Under the pieces are notes generated by a model, which saw nothing but the letters and a program-made list of their open reading frames with translations, did no database searches and was not told where the DNA came from. A stretch of 14,589 nucleotides of DNA from Candidatus Micrarchaeia archaeon (GTDB lineage: Archaea > Micrarchaeota > Micrarchaeia > Anstonellales > Bilamarchaeaceae), in contig JBAZLI010000015.1 of NCBI GenBank assembly GCA_041650355.1, forward strand, positions 1-14,589. Reading direction: 5' to 3'. The position numbers and the translations under genes were made by a program. This document shows, piece by piece, positions 5,668 through 12,535 of the stretch; the stretch's first letter is position 1, and each line of letters begins with the position of its first letter.

Positions 5668-7950
5668 CTATTTCTTGGTCAATTCGATTTCGGCTTTCAG
5701 GAGTTTCGCGAATTCCACGTCCATCTTCGCCTGCGCGTCCTTGAAGTCCACCGTGCCGTTCTCGTCTTCCAATTCCAGCAGTATCCGGTTCGCCGCGTTG
5801 TTCGACTTGAAAACGAAATCTATCTCGGTCAGGTGCGGGTTTCCGGTTTCCTGGGAAGCCAGGTATACTTGGTTGAATATGCGGCCCTTGAAGAATGCCT
5901 GGAGTATGTATTGCTCGGGCTTCACGCCGCTGGCCTCGGCCCTGCGCTTGAGCGCAGGAGGTATGAACTCCAGGTCCATCTCTTTTTCCATTTTCCCCAG
6001 GTTCATCTTGGTTATGTCGTATGAGGTGGCCTCGGGGTTCTTTATGAACATGGGCTTGAGGATGCAGCTCTCGAGATTGTTGCCGCGCTCGAGCTGGAAC
6101 ACAGGGACGAAGTTCTTTTCCTGCTGGTTGGTCTCGTACGAGAACCCTACCATCCTGTGCAGGCGCCCTTTCCTCCCGAAATGTATTTTGGAGAGGAAGC
6201 TGTACCTGTCAGTTGCGAGCATGCTCACCGCGGGAATCCCGAACACGAGCTCCAGCCTGTCCTGGATGTCCTTGAGCGATTCGGCGTGGAGGTTGTAAAG
6301 CAGGAAAACCCCGGGCTGGGTGTTGAGCAGGTTTATTATTCCTTGCACCGCGAGCCGGCTGCGCACTTCGTTGATTATTATGGCCGCGTCGCCCATCCTG
6401 AGCAGGGCGTTGGCCATGCTCACCAGGTCCAGCTCCTTCCCGTAGGAGGACTGCACGTTGCCGCTTGCTTCGACATCGGAGCTCTGCACCCTGGCCGCGC
6501 CTATGTGGAAGCCGCGCTTCCTGAACGCGCGCACCGGGATCTCCTCTATATCCTGGATCGGGATTATCCTCTTTTTTGTCCCTATGGAGAGGATTTTCGC
6601 CGCAGTGAACGAGGTTTTGCCGCATCCTTTCAATCCGAGCACTGCCTCGCTGCATCCGAGCACGGCCATCACATCATCGTAACCTGCGAAGAACGGGCTG
6701 AGCGTGCGGAGGCTGAAGTACTGCGGGTAAGTAAATGGGGTGTCCTGCATTATCCTCAGGGCGCCCTGCAGCTCGTCGAAAGTGGCAGGGGGGCGCTGGA
6801 GGTGGCACCGCATGCTCAGGCGCTTGAGCACCACGTCCACTATGGGCACGTTCTCGTCGAACTTGCGCACGCCTTTCTCGGAGAGCACTATGTGCCTGAA
6901 AGAGTTTTCGAGAAGCTCGCGGTTGTACCTGTAAAGCGTGTGGCAGATGCCGAATTTCCTGTGCTCTATGTAAATCGGGGAGTTCTCGCTGTCTATGTAA
7001 ATGTCCGTCACGTTCTGGCGGTCAAGCGCGATGTTCTCTATCGGGGCCCCGAGGCCTACTACCCACGCGGCGGCCTCGCGCCCCATCGCTATCGCCTCCT
7101 TCGGGGATATCTGGATTCCCTTCATTACCGCGGAATCCAGGAAGAACTGGCGGTACTCCTTGCTCTTGAGTTCGAAGAGTATGCGGTAGTCCGCGTTCTC
7201 GAAATTCTCCTTGCTCTGCTCGAGTATGAGGGCTTTGAGCATCTTCTGGAGGTCCGGCCTGAGGTCTGTTATGTACGGGTTCTTCTGCACGTAGAGGAAC
7301 GTGTCGCCGGCCTGTATATCGTATATTTGGACCTCCATCCCGTACGAAAGCTTGTACGAGGCTTCCTTGTCCTTCATGGGCACAGCGTTTGGAGGGATGT
7401 CCAAGACTATTGAATTGACGAAGTAGAGGCTCTTGAGGCCTGCGAGCGAGAGGAACGCCATGCGCATGTCCCCTGTTTTTTTGGTGAGCGCGCAGAGCTT
7501 GGCTTCCGAGAAGCGCTTGAGTATGCCGTTCACCCACGCCCGGAACGTCTGGTACCCCTTCAGGTAAACCTGCTTCTCGGGCATGGTTTCGCTGAATTCG
7601 CTGAGCGTGCGCTCGGCCATCATGGGGTTCATGAACATGTAATCGTAGAACTGCCGGAGCGCCCGTTTCCGCAGTTCGTAATGGTCGTCCTGCTTCATGC
7701 CGTAGACGTCTTCGCGGAGCATTATCGCTTCCACCTGCTTGATTATGTTCGCGTATTCGGTGAGCACCGCGGTTTTCTCCTCGTCAAATTCTATCACCAG
7801 TTCCTCTTCGTAGCGTATGCGGGCTATCTCGCCCTCTATGGTCGCGAGGTCCTTGAGGTGGATGTTCAGGAATTCCGGCGAGCCAAACTCGTACGGGCAT
7901 TTCGACAAATCGACTACTGCTAAGCTCCCCTCAAGATAGGCGTTGCACAT
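5668..7950 (-). CDS. type II/IV secretion-system ATPase (FlaI/VirB11/GspE-like)
   Basis: A 760-residue hexameric-motor ATPase of the kind that powers archaeal pili, archaella or related secretion machines at the inner membrane face. Walker A is GLKGCGKTS (439-447). The Asp box is IPIQDIEEIP (464-473), the Walker B equivalent is AIIINEVRS (523-531) with Glu528, and the His box is NLHAES (553-558). About 430 residues precede the motor, including a likely N-terminal ATPase domain (NVTDIYIDSENSPIYIEH, about 313-330). About 150 residues follow the motor, making it clearly longer than typical FlaI (about 550). No TadC/FlaJ-like membrane partner or prepilin is in this window, so the system it drives is unknown. 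An A/T box at about 7975-7985 (minus strand) lies 25-35 bases before the ATG, consistent with a leaderless mRNA. Confidence 0.9.
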   Translation of the reverse strand: MCNAYLEGSLAVVDLSKCPYEFGSPEFLNIHLKDLATIEGEIARIRYEEELVIEFDEEKTAVLTEYANIIKQVEAIMLREDVYGMKQDDHYELRKRALRQFYDYMFMNPMMAERTLSEFSETMPEKQVYLKGYQTFRAWVNGILKRFSEAKLCALTKKTGDMRMAFLSLAGLKSLYFVNSIVLDIPPNAVPMKDKEASYKLSYGMEVQIYDIQAGDTFLYVQKNPYITDLRPDLQKMLKALILEQSKENFENADYRILFELKSKEYRQFFLDSAVMKGIQISPKEAIAMGREAAAWVVGLGAPIENIALDRQNVTDIYIDSENSPIYIEHRKFGICHTLYRYNRELLENSFRHIVLSEKGVRKFDENVPIVDVVLKRLSMRCHLQRPPATFDELQGALRIMQDTPFTYPQYFSLRTLSPFFAGYDDVMAVLGCSEAVLGLKGCGKTSFTAAKILSIGTKKRIIPIQDIEEIPVRAFRKRGFHIGAARVQSSDVEASGNVQSSYGKELDLVSMANALLRMGDAAIIINEVRSRLAVQGIINLLNTQPGVFLLYNLHAESLKDIQDRLELVFGIPAVSMLATDRYSFLSKIHFGRKGRLHRMVGFSYETNQQEKNFVPVFQLERGNNLESCILKPMFIKNPEATSYDITKMNLGKMEKEMDLEFIPPALKRRAEASGVKPEQYILQAFFKGRIFNQVYLASQETGNPHLTEIDFVFKSNNAANRILLELEDENGTVDFKDAQAKMDVEFAKLLKAEIELTKK

Positions 7951-8325
7951 GGGTATCGGGGCTTCTACTGCGGTAATTATTAAATATGCAACGCTGGAGC
8001 AGCGCGTAAGCCGGAAAAGTCAAAACAGCACGGGGAAACCAAGGAAAATGCCCGAGTTGGGGAACTGCGCACTATTGAAAATGGTTTCACTGGGGCAGTG
8101 GAAAATTAGGCCAGCACATCGCTGTGCTGGCAAGGCGACCAGTTTTCCTCCCCAGATACAAAAGAAGCGTTATCTAGTAGAAAGGTTGAGGCGTAGCAAC
8201 TATTTAAATCTTTGCGTTGCGGTTTGACTTTGTATACGTATGTGCAAAAGCAATGGGGATATGCTCGGTTTAAATATTATTTTGTTTAAATGAACGCGAT
8301 ACCTACTGACCAGAAGGGTGAATTT
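7951..8325. promoter_or_regulatory. 375-base gene-free region with divergent promoters
   Basis: The region separates the secretion ATPase (-) from the small beta-rich protein (+). A/T boxes lie at about 7974-7986 (serves the ATPase on the minus strand and could also serve a plus RNA), 8200-8208 (near-palindromic TATTTAAAT, usable either way) and 8268-8277 (TTTAAATATT, about 25-30 bases before the probable transcript start of the plus gene). A small CGCTG/CAGCG hairpin lies near 7992-8004. The strongly folded element is listed separately. A 94-codon plus ORF here shows no coding character. Confidence 0.55.
8090..8160 (+). ncRNA. candidate structured RNA (H/ACA-like hairpin)
   Basis: Three nested stems form one long hairpin: CTGGGG/CCCCAG (8090-8095 with 8150-8155), GGAAAA/TTTTCC (8100-8105 with 8143-8148) and a perfect 9-bp GCCAGCACA/TGTGCTGGC (8110-8118 with 8123-8131) closed by TCGC. 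Between the upper stems is an internal loop of TTAG opposite 11 bases (8132-8142). ATACA follows the basal stem, placing an ACA about 15 bases after the internal loop, the spacing expected of archaeal H/ACA guide RNAs. The asymmetric pocket and the lack of a clear K-turn weaken that reading. It could also be a 5'-leader structure or a minus-strand RNA, as the stems are symmetric. Confidence 0.4.
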
Positions 8326-8778
8326 ATGGGTCTACTCGACGATATTTTCGGGGCCGAAAAGAAAAGTTACAAGGGGAAGCCGGCCCAGCTCCAGTCCCAG
8401 TTCAGGGAAACCAGCGGCCCGGTGGGCATGTCCATACGCTTCCTGCCGGTAAGGCTGGCTGCGAGAAAGGACAACCGCGTGGACATGATTGTGAAAATCG
8501 CGAATGAAACAACGGAGAAGCAGCTGATTTCCTTCGAGGCGCTCGCGCCGCGGGGCCAGATGATGGGTTTTGACGCTACCGTGGTGAGCAAGCACTACGA
8601 GAAGAAGCTCGGGTATGTAGAGCCCGGGGCGAGCACGGAATTCGCGGTCACCATTTACGGGACCACCCAGACCAAGCCGGGAAATTACGAGATGGACGTG
8701 ACTGCGTACGTGCATTTCAGCGACTACAACAAAGTAGTCAATTACGTGAAGAGGAAAATCGCGCTGCGCGTGGTCTAG
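8326..8778 (+). CDS. small beta-rich protein of unknown function
   Basis: A 150-residue soluble protein that I do not recognise. A short N-terminal helix (GLLDDIFG, 2-9) and basic linker precede about 110 residues of alternating strands such as GMSIRFLPVRLAAR, RVDMIVKIAN, LISFEALAP, STEFAVTIYG and GNYEMDVTAYVHFSDY. This arrangement resembles an immunoglobulin-like or CARDB-like beta-sandwich. It has no signal peptide or membrane segment, so it is probably cytoplasmic. The frame is open back to 8290, but GGGTG at 8316-8320 stands 5 bases before the ATG at 8326, and an A/T box at 8268-8277 would start transcription near 8300, so the shorter form is chosen. Its stop shares CTAG with the convergent wHTH gene. 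Confidence 0.8.
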   Translation: MGLLDDIFGAEKKSYKGKPAQLQSQFRETSGPVGMSIRFLPVRLAARKDNRVDMIVKIANETTEKQLISFEALAPRGQMMGFDATVVSKHYEKKLGYVEPGASTEFAVTIYGTTQTKPGNYEMDVTAYVHFSDYNKVVNYVKRKIALRVV

Positions 8779-9032
8779 AGAATCTGGGTTTTCGCTTCTT
8801 CCAGGAGATTCGCGAGCTTGAGGCCTTTTTCCGTGAGCGTCACCACCCTCTTTTTCCCCTTCGTTTCCATGGAAACAAGGCCCTTCTTCTCAAGGACGTA
8901 CATCAGTTTGGTCACGTAAACGTACGTGGTCCCGGACTGGCGGGCTATCTTGGAGAGGTGCCAGCTCGAATTGTGATCCTTGAGGACCAGGAAGGACGCG
9001 ACCTGTTTTTCTTTCATGAAGAGCATGCGCAA
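8775..9032 (-). CDS. small winged helix-turn-helix regulator (MarR/ArsR-like)
   Basis: An 85-residue protein that is almost entirely one winged helix. The order is a helix with KEKQVASFLVLKDHN, a SSWHLSKIARQSG helix, the recognition helix TTYVYVTKLMYVLEKKGLV, the wing METKGKKRVVTLTEKG and a final LKLANLLEEAKTQIL helix. The strand-turn-strand pattern and LTEKG are typical of MarR-like regulators. The start at 9032 is supported by an A/T box (TTTTAATT, about 9059-9066) 28 bases upstream, giving a leaderless mRNA; an internal Met at residue 6 is the alternative. Its stop codon overlaps that of the convergent gene within CTAG (8775-8778). It is divergent from the large basic ORF and could regulate it; no ligand domain is present. 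Confidence 0.8.
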   Translation of the reverse strand: MRMLFMKEKQVASFLVLKDHNSSWHLSKIARQSGTTYVYVTKLMYVLEKKGLVSMETKGKKRVVTLTEKGLKLANLLEEAKTQIL

Positions 9033-9089
9033 GACCTGGATAGACCGCGGCTGAAAGGAATTAAAAGGTTCCTGAAAAAGCGCAAGGAG

Positions 9090-9100
9090 GTTTATAATTT
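9090..9100 (+). promoter_or_regulatory. TATA box of the 662-residue ORF
   Basis: TTTATAATTTT begins about 30 bases before the ATG at 9122, so transcription would begin at or just before the start codon (leaderless). It is preceded by an AGGAGG stretch that could act as the BRE purine element. Confidence 0.55.
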
Positions 9101-9121
9101 TTAGCCAGGAATTTGGTGCCT

Positions 9122-11110
9122 ATGCACTTTTGCCCCAAACATTTCTTTTCAAAAGGCGTTATCGGGACTGATAGAAAGCACGAAGATGGTTACGTCAAAG
9201 TGAAATTTAGGTTGGTGGATAGGGGCGGGGAGAAGTATCGGGCCATTGTGTACTTTCGGGAAGGGGAAACACTCCTTGAGGGCATAAAACGGATTTTCTC
9301 CGAAGACAGGAGGGCTGAGTTGCAAGTGGAAAATTCTGAGGGGCTCGGAGAATACCTGAAAACAATCAGAATGTTTGGGACCGAATTCAATTTCCTCCAG
9401 TTTTACACCGCGTTGGAAGGCGAAAAAAAGGTTGGTTTGCCAACAAAGAGGATTAATGGCGAGGAGTATTTTCTAGGCCTGGATGAGGGAATAGTGACCA
9501 GGAGACTTAAGATAGTAGATGCACGGGACGACAGCAGATTTGGCAATGCTGACCTTCCAGGGTACGTAGGTGGGAGCGGAGGGGGATTGTGCCCGACTTC
9601 GCAACAAAAATGCTTGGAACTTAAGGAGAAAATATGGCGCTCGGTTTCCGAGCAGGACCTCCAAGCATACAGCGCTGCGGAAGCAATGAGGCCCGCTAAT
9701 ATGGGGGAGTGGCAGTTCCTTGACTCGTTCTTCTTCGCGGCGCGGAATTGCGGGATGCCCAGCGTTGCGCCCATGCCTGAACCGGACGCTCCGCGTTTGA
9801 TGCAGATGGCTGCAGAACAGCCTGCCGTGGCAAACAGCGCTGCAACATACGCAATGACGCATATGGTCCAGCATAGTGATTGCGCATCCGAGGATTGCGA
9901 AGAATCACAGCCAAAAAGGCGCAAGCGGACCGGAAATTCCATGCCCCCCTGGAAGATGGCGTGGCAGATGCCGGATTACGAAACGCTGGAAACAGGCGAG
10001 ATACAAGTTAGTACTGTGCGCGGAACAGGAAATCCAGCCGCGAAAGCAGTGCGCGAACATCGGATTCACAACAACTCTCGTGCATTCAAAGCTAAAAACG
10101 ACGCTCAGCGTTCTGCCGGGAAGGACCCGGGCGAAGGGAAACGCGTCTTACGCTCCCCGGACCTTAAGGCAAAAGAACCTCAAGCATGCGCAAAGAAACC
10201 ACGAACCCCTTTTCCAGCTCCAGATGCACATTTGCGAACCGGTTTGAAAGGCAAGGCGAAAGGCGCGGAACGCGATGCGAACGCTGTTGGACGCAGGTTT
10301 GATGGGGAAATGGGGCGTTTGGCGGATGCCGGAAAAAGGAGGCATGGAAAACGCCCGACTGGCGTACGTGGTGAAACGGCGCCACGAACGCTTTCAGGTG
10401 CAATGAAAAGAAGTGAAAAATCAGGCAGGATTAAGACTTGGAAAAGCTATGAGGCACAGTCTAGGTCGGCGAAGGCACGAAAAAGAAACGCGGAAGTACA
10501 GGATGCAGGGCGCGATGCGAACAGAATGAAGGCAAATGATATTTTTAAGAGAAAAACGGGCTCGAAGGGATTTTCAGTCAGAATTCGCCCCCTTGGGCTG
10601 ACCTTTGAACCCTTGGCCTACGGATATCCCAAAATCCGGAACAGGAAAACTGAAGCCGGAAAATTAAGAGTCCGCCGCTCTGGCCAAGCTGAGCTACGAG
10701 CCCGCGAAAACAAGCGCTTACCTAAGCTAGGTAAGAGATTTGCTCACGTAGAACATATTTTGACGGAAAGGAATAAAAACAGATTTGAGAGGGCGCACAT
10801 GGCGGAAAACGAAGCGGGGCGCTGGAATGAGGCTGGAAGGGCCGCAAAACAAGAAAGAGCGAAAGGGGCGCTTATGCAAGCAGGGGAAAAAACAGCCCCT
10901 AAGCGAGTGAAGGGAACCTGGCGCGCAGCCAGGACTGGGGAAACAAATGTGCCTCGGCCGAATTTCAGGGGCGTCTCGCCGTTTGCAGTGAAAATCAGGA
11001 ACGCGAAGCGCAATGCATTATCTAAAAGGGAACGGGTTGACGCGGTTATAGGGATTTCCACCTTGTTCTCCCGTCGTCCCCGTCTTCCAAGACAAAGCCG
11101 AGCTGCCTGA
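9122..11110 (+). CDS. large basic protein of unknown function, low-complexity C-terminus, overlaps antisense tRNA-Lys
   Basis: A 662-codon frame I cannot assign. Residues 1-190 look like a folded domain with strands and helices (GYVKVKFRLVDRGGEKYRAIVYF, GETLLEGIKRIF, GEYLKTIRMFGTEFNFLQFY). From about 200 on the sequence is polar and strongly basic (KRRKR near 262-266, many Arg/Lys/Ala/Gln), with few hydrophobic clusters, so it is probably disordered or not translated as such. Codon choice is less GC-rich at third positions than in neighbours, suggesting fast evolution or transfer. Codons about 479-528 are the antisense of a complete tRNA-Lys, and the last 65 bases overlap the 3' end of cysS. 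The N-terminal part is the most secure. The start is ATG 9122 (leaderless); a TTG three codons earlier also keeps the frame. Nucleic-acid binding is plausible from charge but is inference. Confidence 0.5.
   Translation: MHFCPKHFFSKGVIGTDRKHEDGYVKVKFRLVDRGGEKYRAIVYFREGETLLEGIKRIFSEDRRAELQVENSEGLGEYLKTIRMFGTEFNFLQFYTALEGEKKVGLPTKRINGEEYFLGLDEGIVTRRLKIVDARDDSRFGNADLPGYVGGSGGGLCPTSQQKCLELKEKIWRSVSEQDLQAYSAAEAMRPANMGEWQFLDSFFFAARNCGMPSVAPMPEPDAPRLMQMAAEQPAVANSAATYAMTHMVQHSDCASEDCEESQPKRRKRTGNSMPPWKMAWQMPDYETLETGEIQVSTVRGTGNPAAKAVREHRIHNNSRAFKAKNDAQRSAGKDPGEGKRVLRSPDLKAKEPQACAKKPRTPFPAPDAHLRTGLKGKAKGAERDANAVGRRFDGEMGRLADAGKRRHGKRPTGVRGETAPRTLSGAMKRSEKSGRIKTWKSYEAQSRSAKARKRNAEVQDAGRDANRMKANDIFKRKTGSKGFSVRIRPLGLTFEPLAYGYPKIRNRKTEAGKLRVRRSGQAELRARENKRLPKLGKRFAHVEHILTERNKNRFERAHMAENEAGRWNEAGRAAKQERAKGALMQAGEKTAPKRVKGTWRAARTGETNVPRPNFRGVSPFAVKIRNAKRNALSKRERVDAVIGISTLFSRRPRLPRQSRAA
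10552..10556 (-). terminator. T-tract terminator after tRNA-Lys
   Basis: Five T residues on the minus strand follow G73 directly, then CTCTT. Archaeal transcription commonly ends at such T tracts. Confidence 0.55.
10571..10603 (-). other. tRNA-Lys intron 2 in the T-loop (position 59/60), 33 nt
   Basis: TTCA of the T-loop (10609-10606) pairs with TGAA (10576-10573). The 3-nt bulges are AAG (10605-10603) and AAT (10572-10570), and the inner stem GTCAG/CTGAC (10602-10598 with 10581-10577) is perfect. Cutting after the second base of each bulge restores TTCAAAT then CCCTT. This is a strict BHB motif of the same design as in tRNA-Arg. Confidence 0.92.
10626..10664 (-). other. tRNA-Lys intron 1 (canonical position 37/38), 39 nt, relaxed BHB
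   Basis: Loop bases CTC pair with GGG (10630-10628, one T-G), but the fourth pair is T opposite T. The 3' bulge is ATA (10627-10625) and the 5' bulge is TAA (10666-10664). An inner stem TCCGG/CCGGA (10660-10656 with 10639-10635) follows after three mismatched T pairs. Cutting within the bulges restores CTCTTAA. The motif is weaker than the other three junction sets in the window. Confidence 0.8.
10717..10735. repeat. 8-bp inverted repeat upstream of tRNA-Lys
   Basis: CTTACCTA (10717-10724) and TAGGTAAG (10728-10735) are perfect inverted copies separated by AGC, 13 bases before tRNA position 1, at the place expected for the promoter. It may be an operator or a leader hairpin; it also lies in the large basic ORF. 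Confidence 0.5.
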
Positions 11111-12446
11111 GCCGGTCCCGTATCCTGTCCGAGGCCTTGAAATCCTTCTTCTTGCGCGCGGAATCCCTTAATTCCACGAGCAGGTCCAGGAGCTCGCACG
11201 TCTTGTCCGGAATCTGCTTCTTCTCGCGCACCAGCCCCAGGATTTCCAGCACCTTGCCCATCTCCAGCTTGGTGTATTCGAGCGCCTCGTAGTCCAGGCT
11301 GTCCCCGGAAAGATGGGCGTTCACGGATTTCATAAGCGAGAACACGTACGTTATGCCGGTCGGGATGTCGAAGTCCAGGTCAACGAAGTGGTAGAAATTG
11401 AGGAATTTCTTTTTCAGTTCGTTGGAAAGCGGGATGTCCTTGATTTTCTTTTTGCCGCGCTCCTCGAGCGCGCGGTCTATGCTGTCCAGCGTGTTCATTA
11501 TGGAACCTACTGTTGCCTCGGCCTGCCGTATCTGCTCGGGGTTGTAATCTATCGGGCTCCTGTAATGCGCCATGGCGAAGAACATCCGCACCGCGTTCGG
11601 GCTGTGCTGCGCGAGAACATCCTTGAGCGTCACGAAATTCCCGAGGCTCTTGCTCATCTTCTCCCCCGAGACGGTGAGGAAGCCGGTGTGGAGCCAGAAG
11701 CGCACGAAAGGCTTTGCGCCTGCGGCCTCGCTCTGCGCGATTTCGTTTTCGTGGTGGGGGAATATCAAATCCCTGGCACCGCCGTGTATGTCCAGCGTTT
11801 TCGCGTACACGCCGGCCATTGCGCTGCATTCTATGTGCCAGCCCGGGCGCCCGCGGCCCCACGGGCTGTCGAACTCTATCGCGTCCCCGCTGGTTTTTTT
11901 CCAGAGCGCGAAATCCTCCGGGTTTTTCTTGGTCTCGTCAACAGCTTTCCGCGAGCCTGCGAGTATTTCGTCGAGCTTCTGGCCAGAGAGTTTTCCGTAT
12001 TCAGGGAACTTCTTCACTTCGAAATACACGCCGGTCTCGGTCTCGTATGCATGGCCGCTTTCCACGAGCTTTTTCACCAGCGCTATTATTTCTGGGATGT
12101 GCCCCGTAACTTTAGGATATGCGCTGGCTTCGAGGATGTTGAGCTTTTTGAACAGCTCCGACGCCTCGGCGCTGAACTCCCCGGCGAGCTTGCGGGGGTC
12201 CTGCTTGCTTTCCTTCGCCCTTTTCAGTATCTTGTCGTCAACGTCGGTGACGTTCTGGATGTGGAACACTTCGTAGCCCTTCAGGGCGAGGTAGCGCCTG
12301 AGCATGTCGAACGCGGCGTAGGTGCGCGCGTGGCCCATGTGGGTGTGGTCGTAGGGCGTGAGGCCGCACACGTAGAGATTCACCCTCATGCCGTTGAGCG
12401 GCTCGAACTTTTCCATTTTTTTCGTGAGCGAGTTGTAAAGCTGCAT
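11046..12446 (-). CDS. cysS: cysteinyl-tRNA synthetase
   Basis: A 466-residue class Ia synthetase that charges tRNA-Cys, close to the 461 residues of the E. coli enzyme. The HIGH motif appears as HMGH (36-39), and KMSKS is intact at 263-267. Zinc-binding positions are visible as YVCG (C27), HIECSAM (C207) and the HHENE run (231-235). NVTDVDDKI (65-73) and WGRGRPGWHIEC (196-207) are family signatures. The C-terminal helical part ends with a basic stretch (RIRDRLRQLGFVLEDGDDGRTRWKSL) that reads the anticodon region. An A/T box at about 12465-12473 lies 25 bases before the ATG and there is no ribosome binding site, pointing to a leaderless mRNA. It follows the two small membrane-protein genes on the same strand, and its last 65 bases overlap the opposite-strand basic ORF. 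Confidence 0.97.
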   Translation of the reverse strand: MQLYNSLTKKMEKFEPLNGMRVNLYVCGLTPYDHTHMGHARTYAAFDMLRRYLALKGYEVFHIQNVTDVDDKILKRAKESKQDPRKLAGEFSAEASELFKKLNILEASAYPKVTGHIPEIIALVKKLVESGHAYETETGVYFEVKKFPEYGKLSGQKLDEILAGSRKAVDETKKNPEDFALWKKTSGDAIEFDSPWGRGRPGWHIECSAMAGVYAKTLDIHGGARDLIFPHHENEIAQSEAAGAKPFVRFWLHTGFLTVSGEKMSKSLGNFVTLKDVLAQHSPNAVRMFFAMAHYRSPIDYNPEQIRQAEATVGSIMNTLDSIDRALEERGKKKIKDIPLSNELKKKFLNFYHFVDLDFDIPTGITYVFSLMKSVNAHLSGDSLDYEALEYTKLEMGKVLEILGLVREKKQIPDKTCELLDLLVELRDSARKKKDFKASDRIRDRLRQLGFVLEDGDDGRTRWKSL

Positions 12447-12535
12447 GGCTTAGAGTAGGAAGAAAAGAAATAAATCATCTTCTTTTTTGATGAGTGAACC
12501 TGGAAAACTGGGAAAAAGATGGAAAAGAAAGAAGA
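12447..12535 (-). terminator. T-rich stretch ending the DUF4234 gene and promoter of cysS
   Basis: On the minus strand the first half is rich in T runs (TTCTTTCTTTTCC, then TCTTTTTCCC), a typical archaeal termination landscape. The second half carries a GATTTATTT box positioned for leaderless cysS. Confidence 0.45.

Larger units (their letters stand above)
10557..10703 (-). tRNA. tRNA-Lys(CTT) with two introns (37/38 and 59/60)
   Basis: Read on the minus strand: acceptor GGGCTCG (10703-10697) pairs with CGAGCCC (10564-10558), G73 is 10557 and no CCA is encoded. D-arm: GCTC (10694-10691) with GAGC (10680-10677). Anticodon stem: GCGGA (10675-10671) with TCCGT (10624-10620). The spliced loop is CTCTTAA with anticodon CTT at 10668-10666. 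Variable loop AGGCC. T-stem: AAGGG (10614-10610) with CCCTT (10569-10565). T-loop TTCAAA (10609-10604) joins T (10570) after removal of a 33-base intron. Exons total 75 nt. A TTTTT tract (10556-10552) follows directly as a likely terminator. No strong TATA box stands at the expected distance; that place holds an inverted repeat. The gene lies wholly antisense within the large basic ORF and 342 bases downstream of cysS on the same strand. Confidence 0.93.

Noticed and set aside
6157..7413. 418-codon plus-strand ORF
   Set aside because: It lies opposite the secretion ATPase, whose motor motifs are intact; the frame has the His/Val/Leu-rich look of an antisense shadow of GC-rich codons.
7995..8160. 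Minus-strand resemblance to RNase P RNA (GAGGAAA near 8150 and GGCTTAC near 8005)
   Set aside because: The two elements do not pair into a convincing P4 helix, and they lie only about 145 bases apart with no recognisable P1-P3; I consider it coincidental.
7943..8227. 94-codon plus-strand ORF in the gap after the secretion ATPase gene
   Set aside because: No ribosome site, no domain-like pattern, and it overlaps the strong hairpin region and the ATPase promoter; it looks like a chance frame.
10271..10522. 12-base word CGCGATGCGAAC repeated exactly 240 bases apart, in frame, in the basic ORF
   Set aside because: The flanks do not match, so there is no evidence for a longer protein or DNA repeat.
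11313..12458. 381-codon plus-strand ORF
   Set aside because: It is the antisense of cysS, which has all catalytic motifs; no family features in the plus frame.
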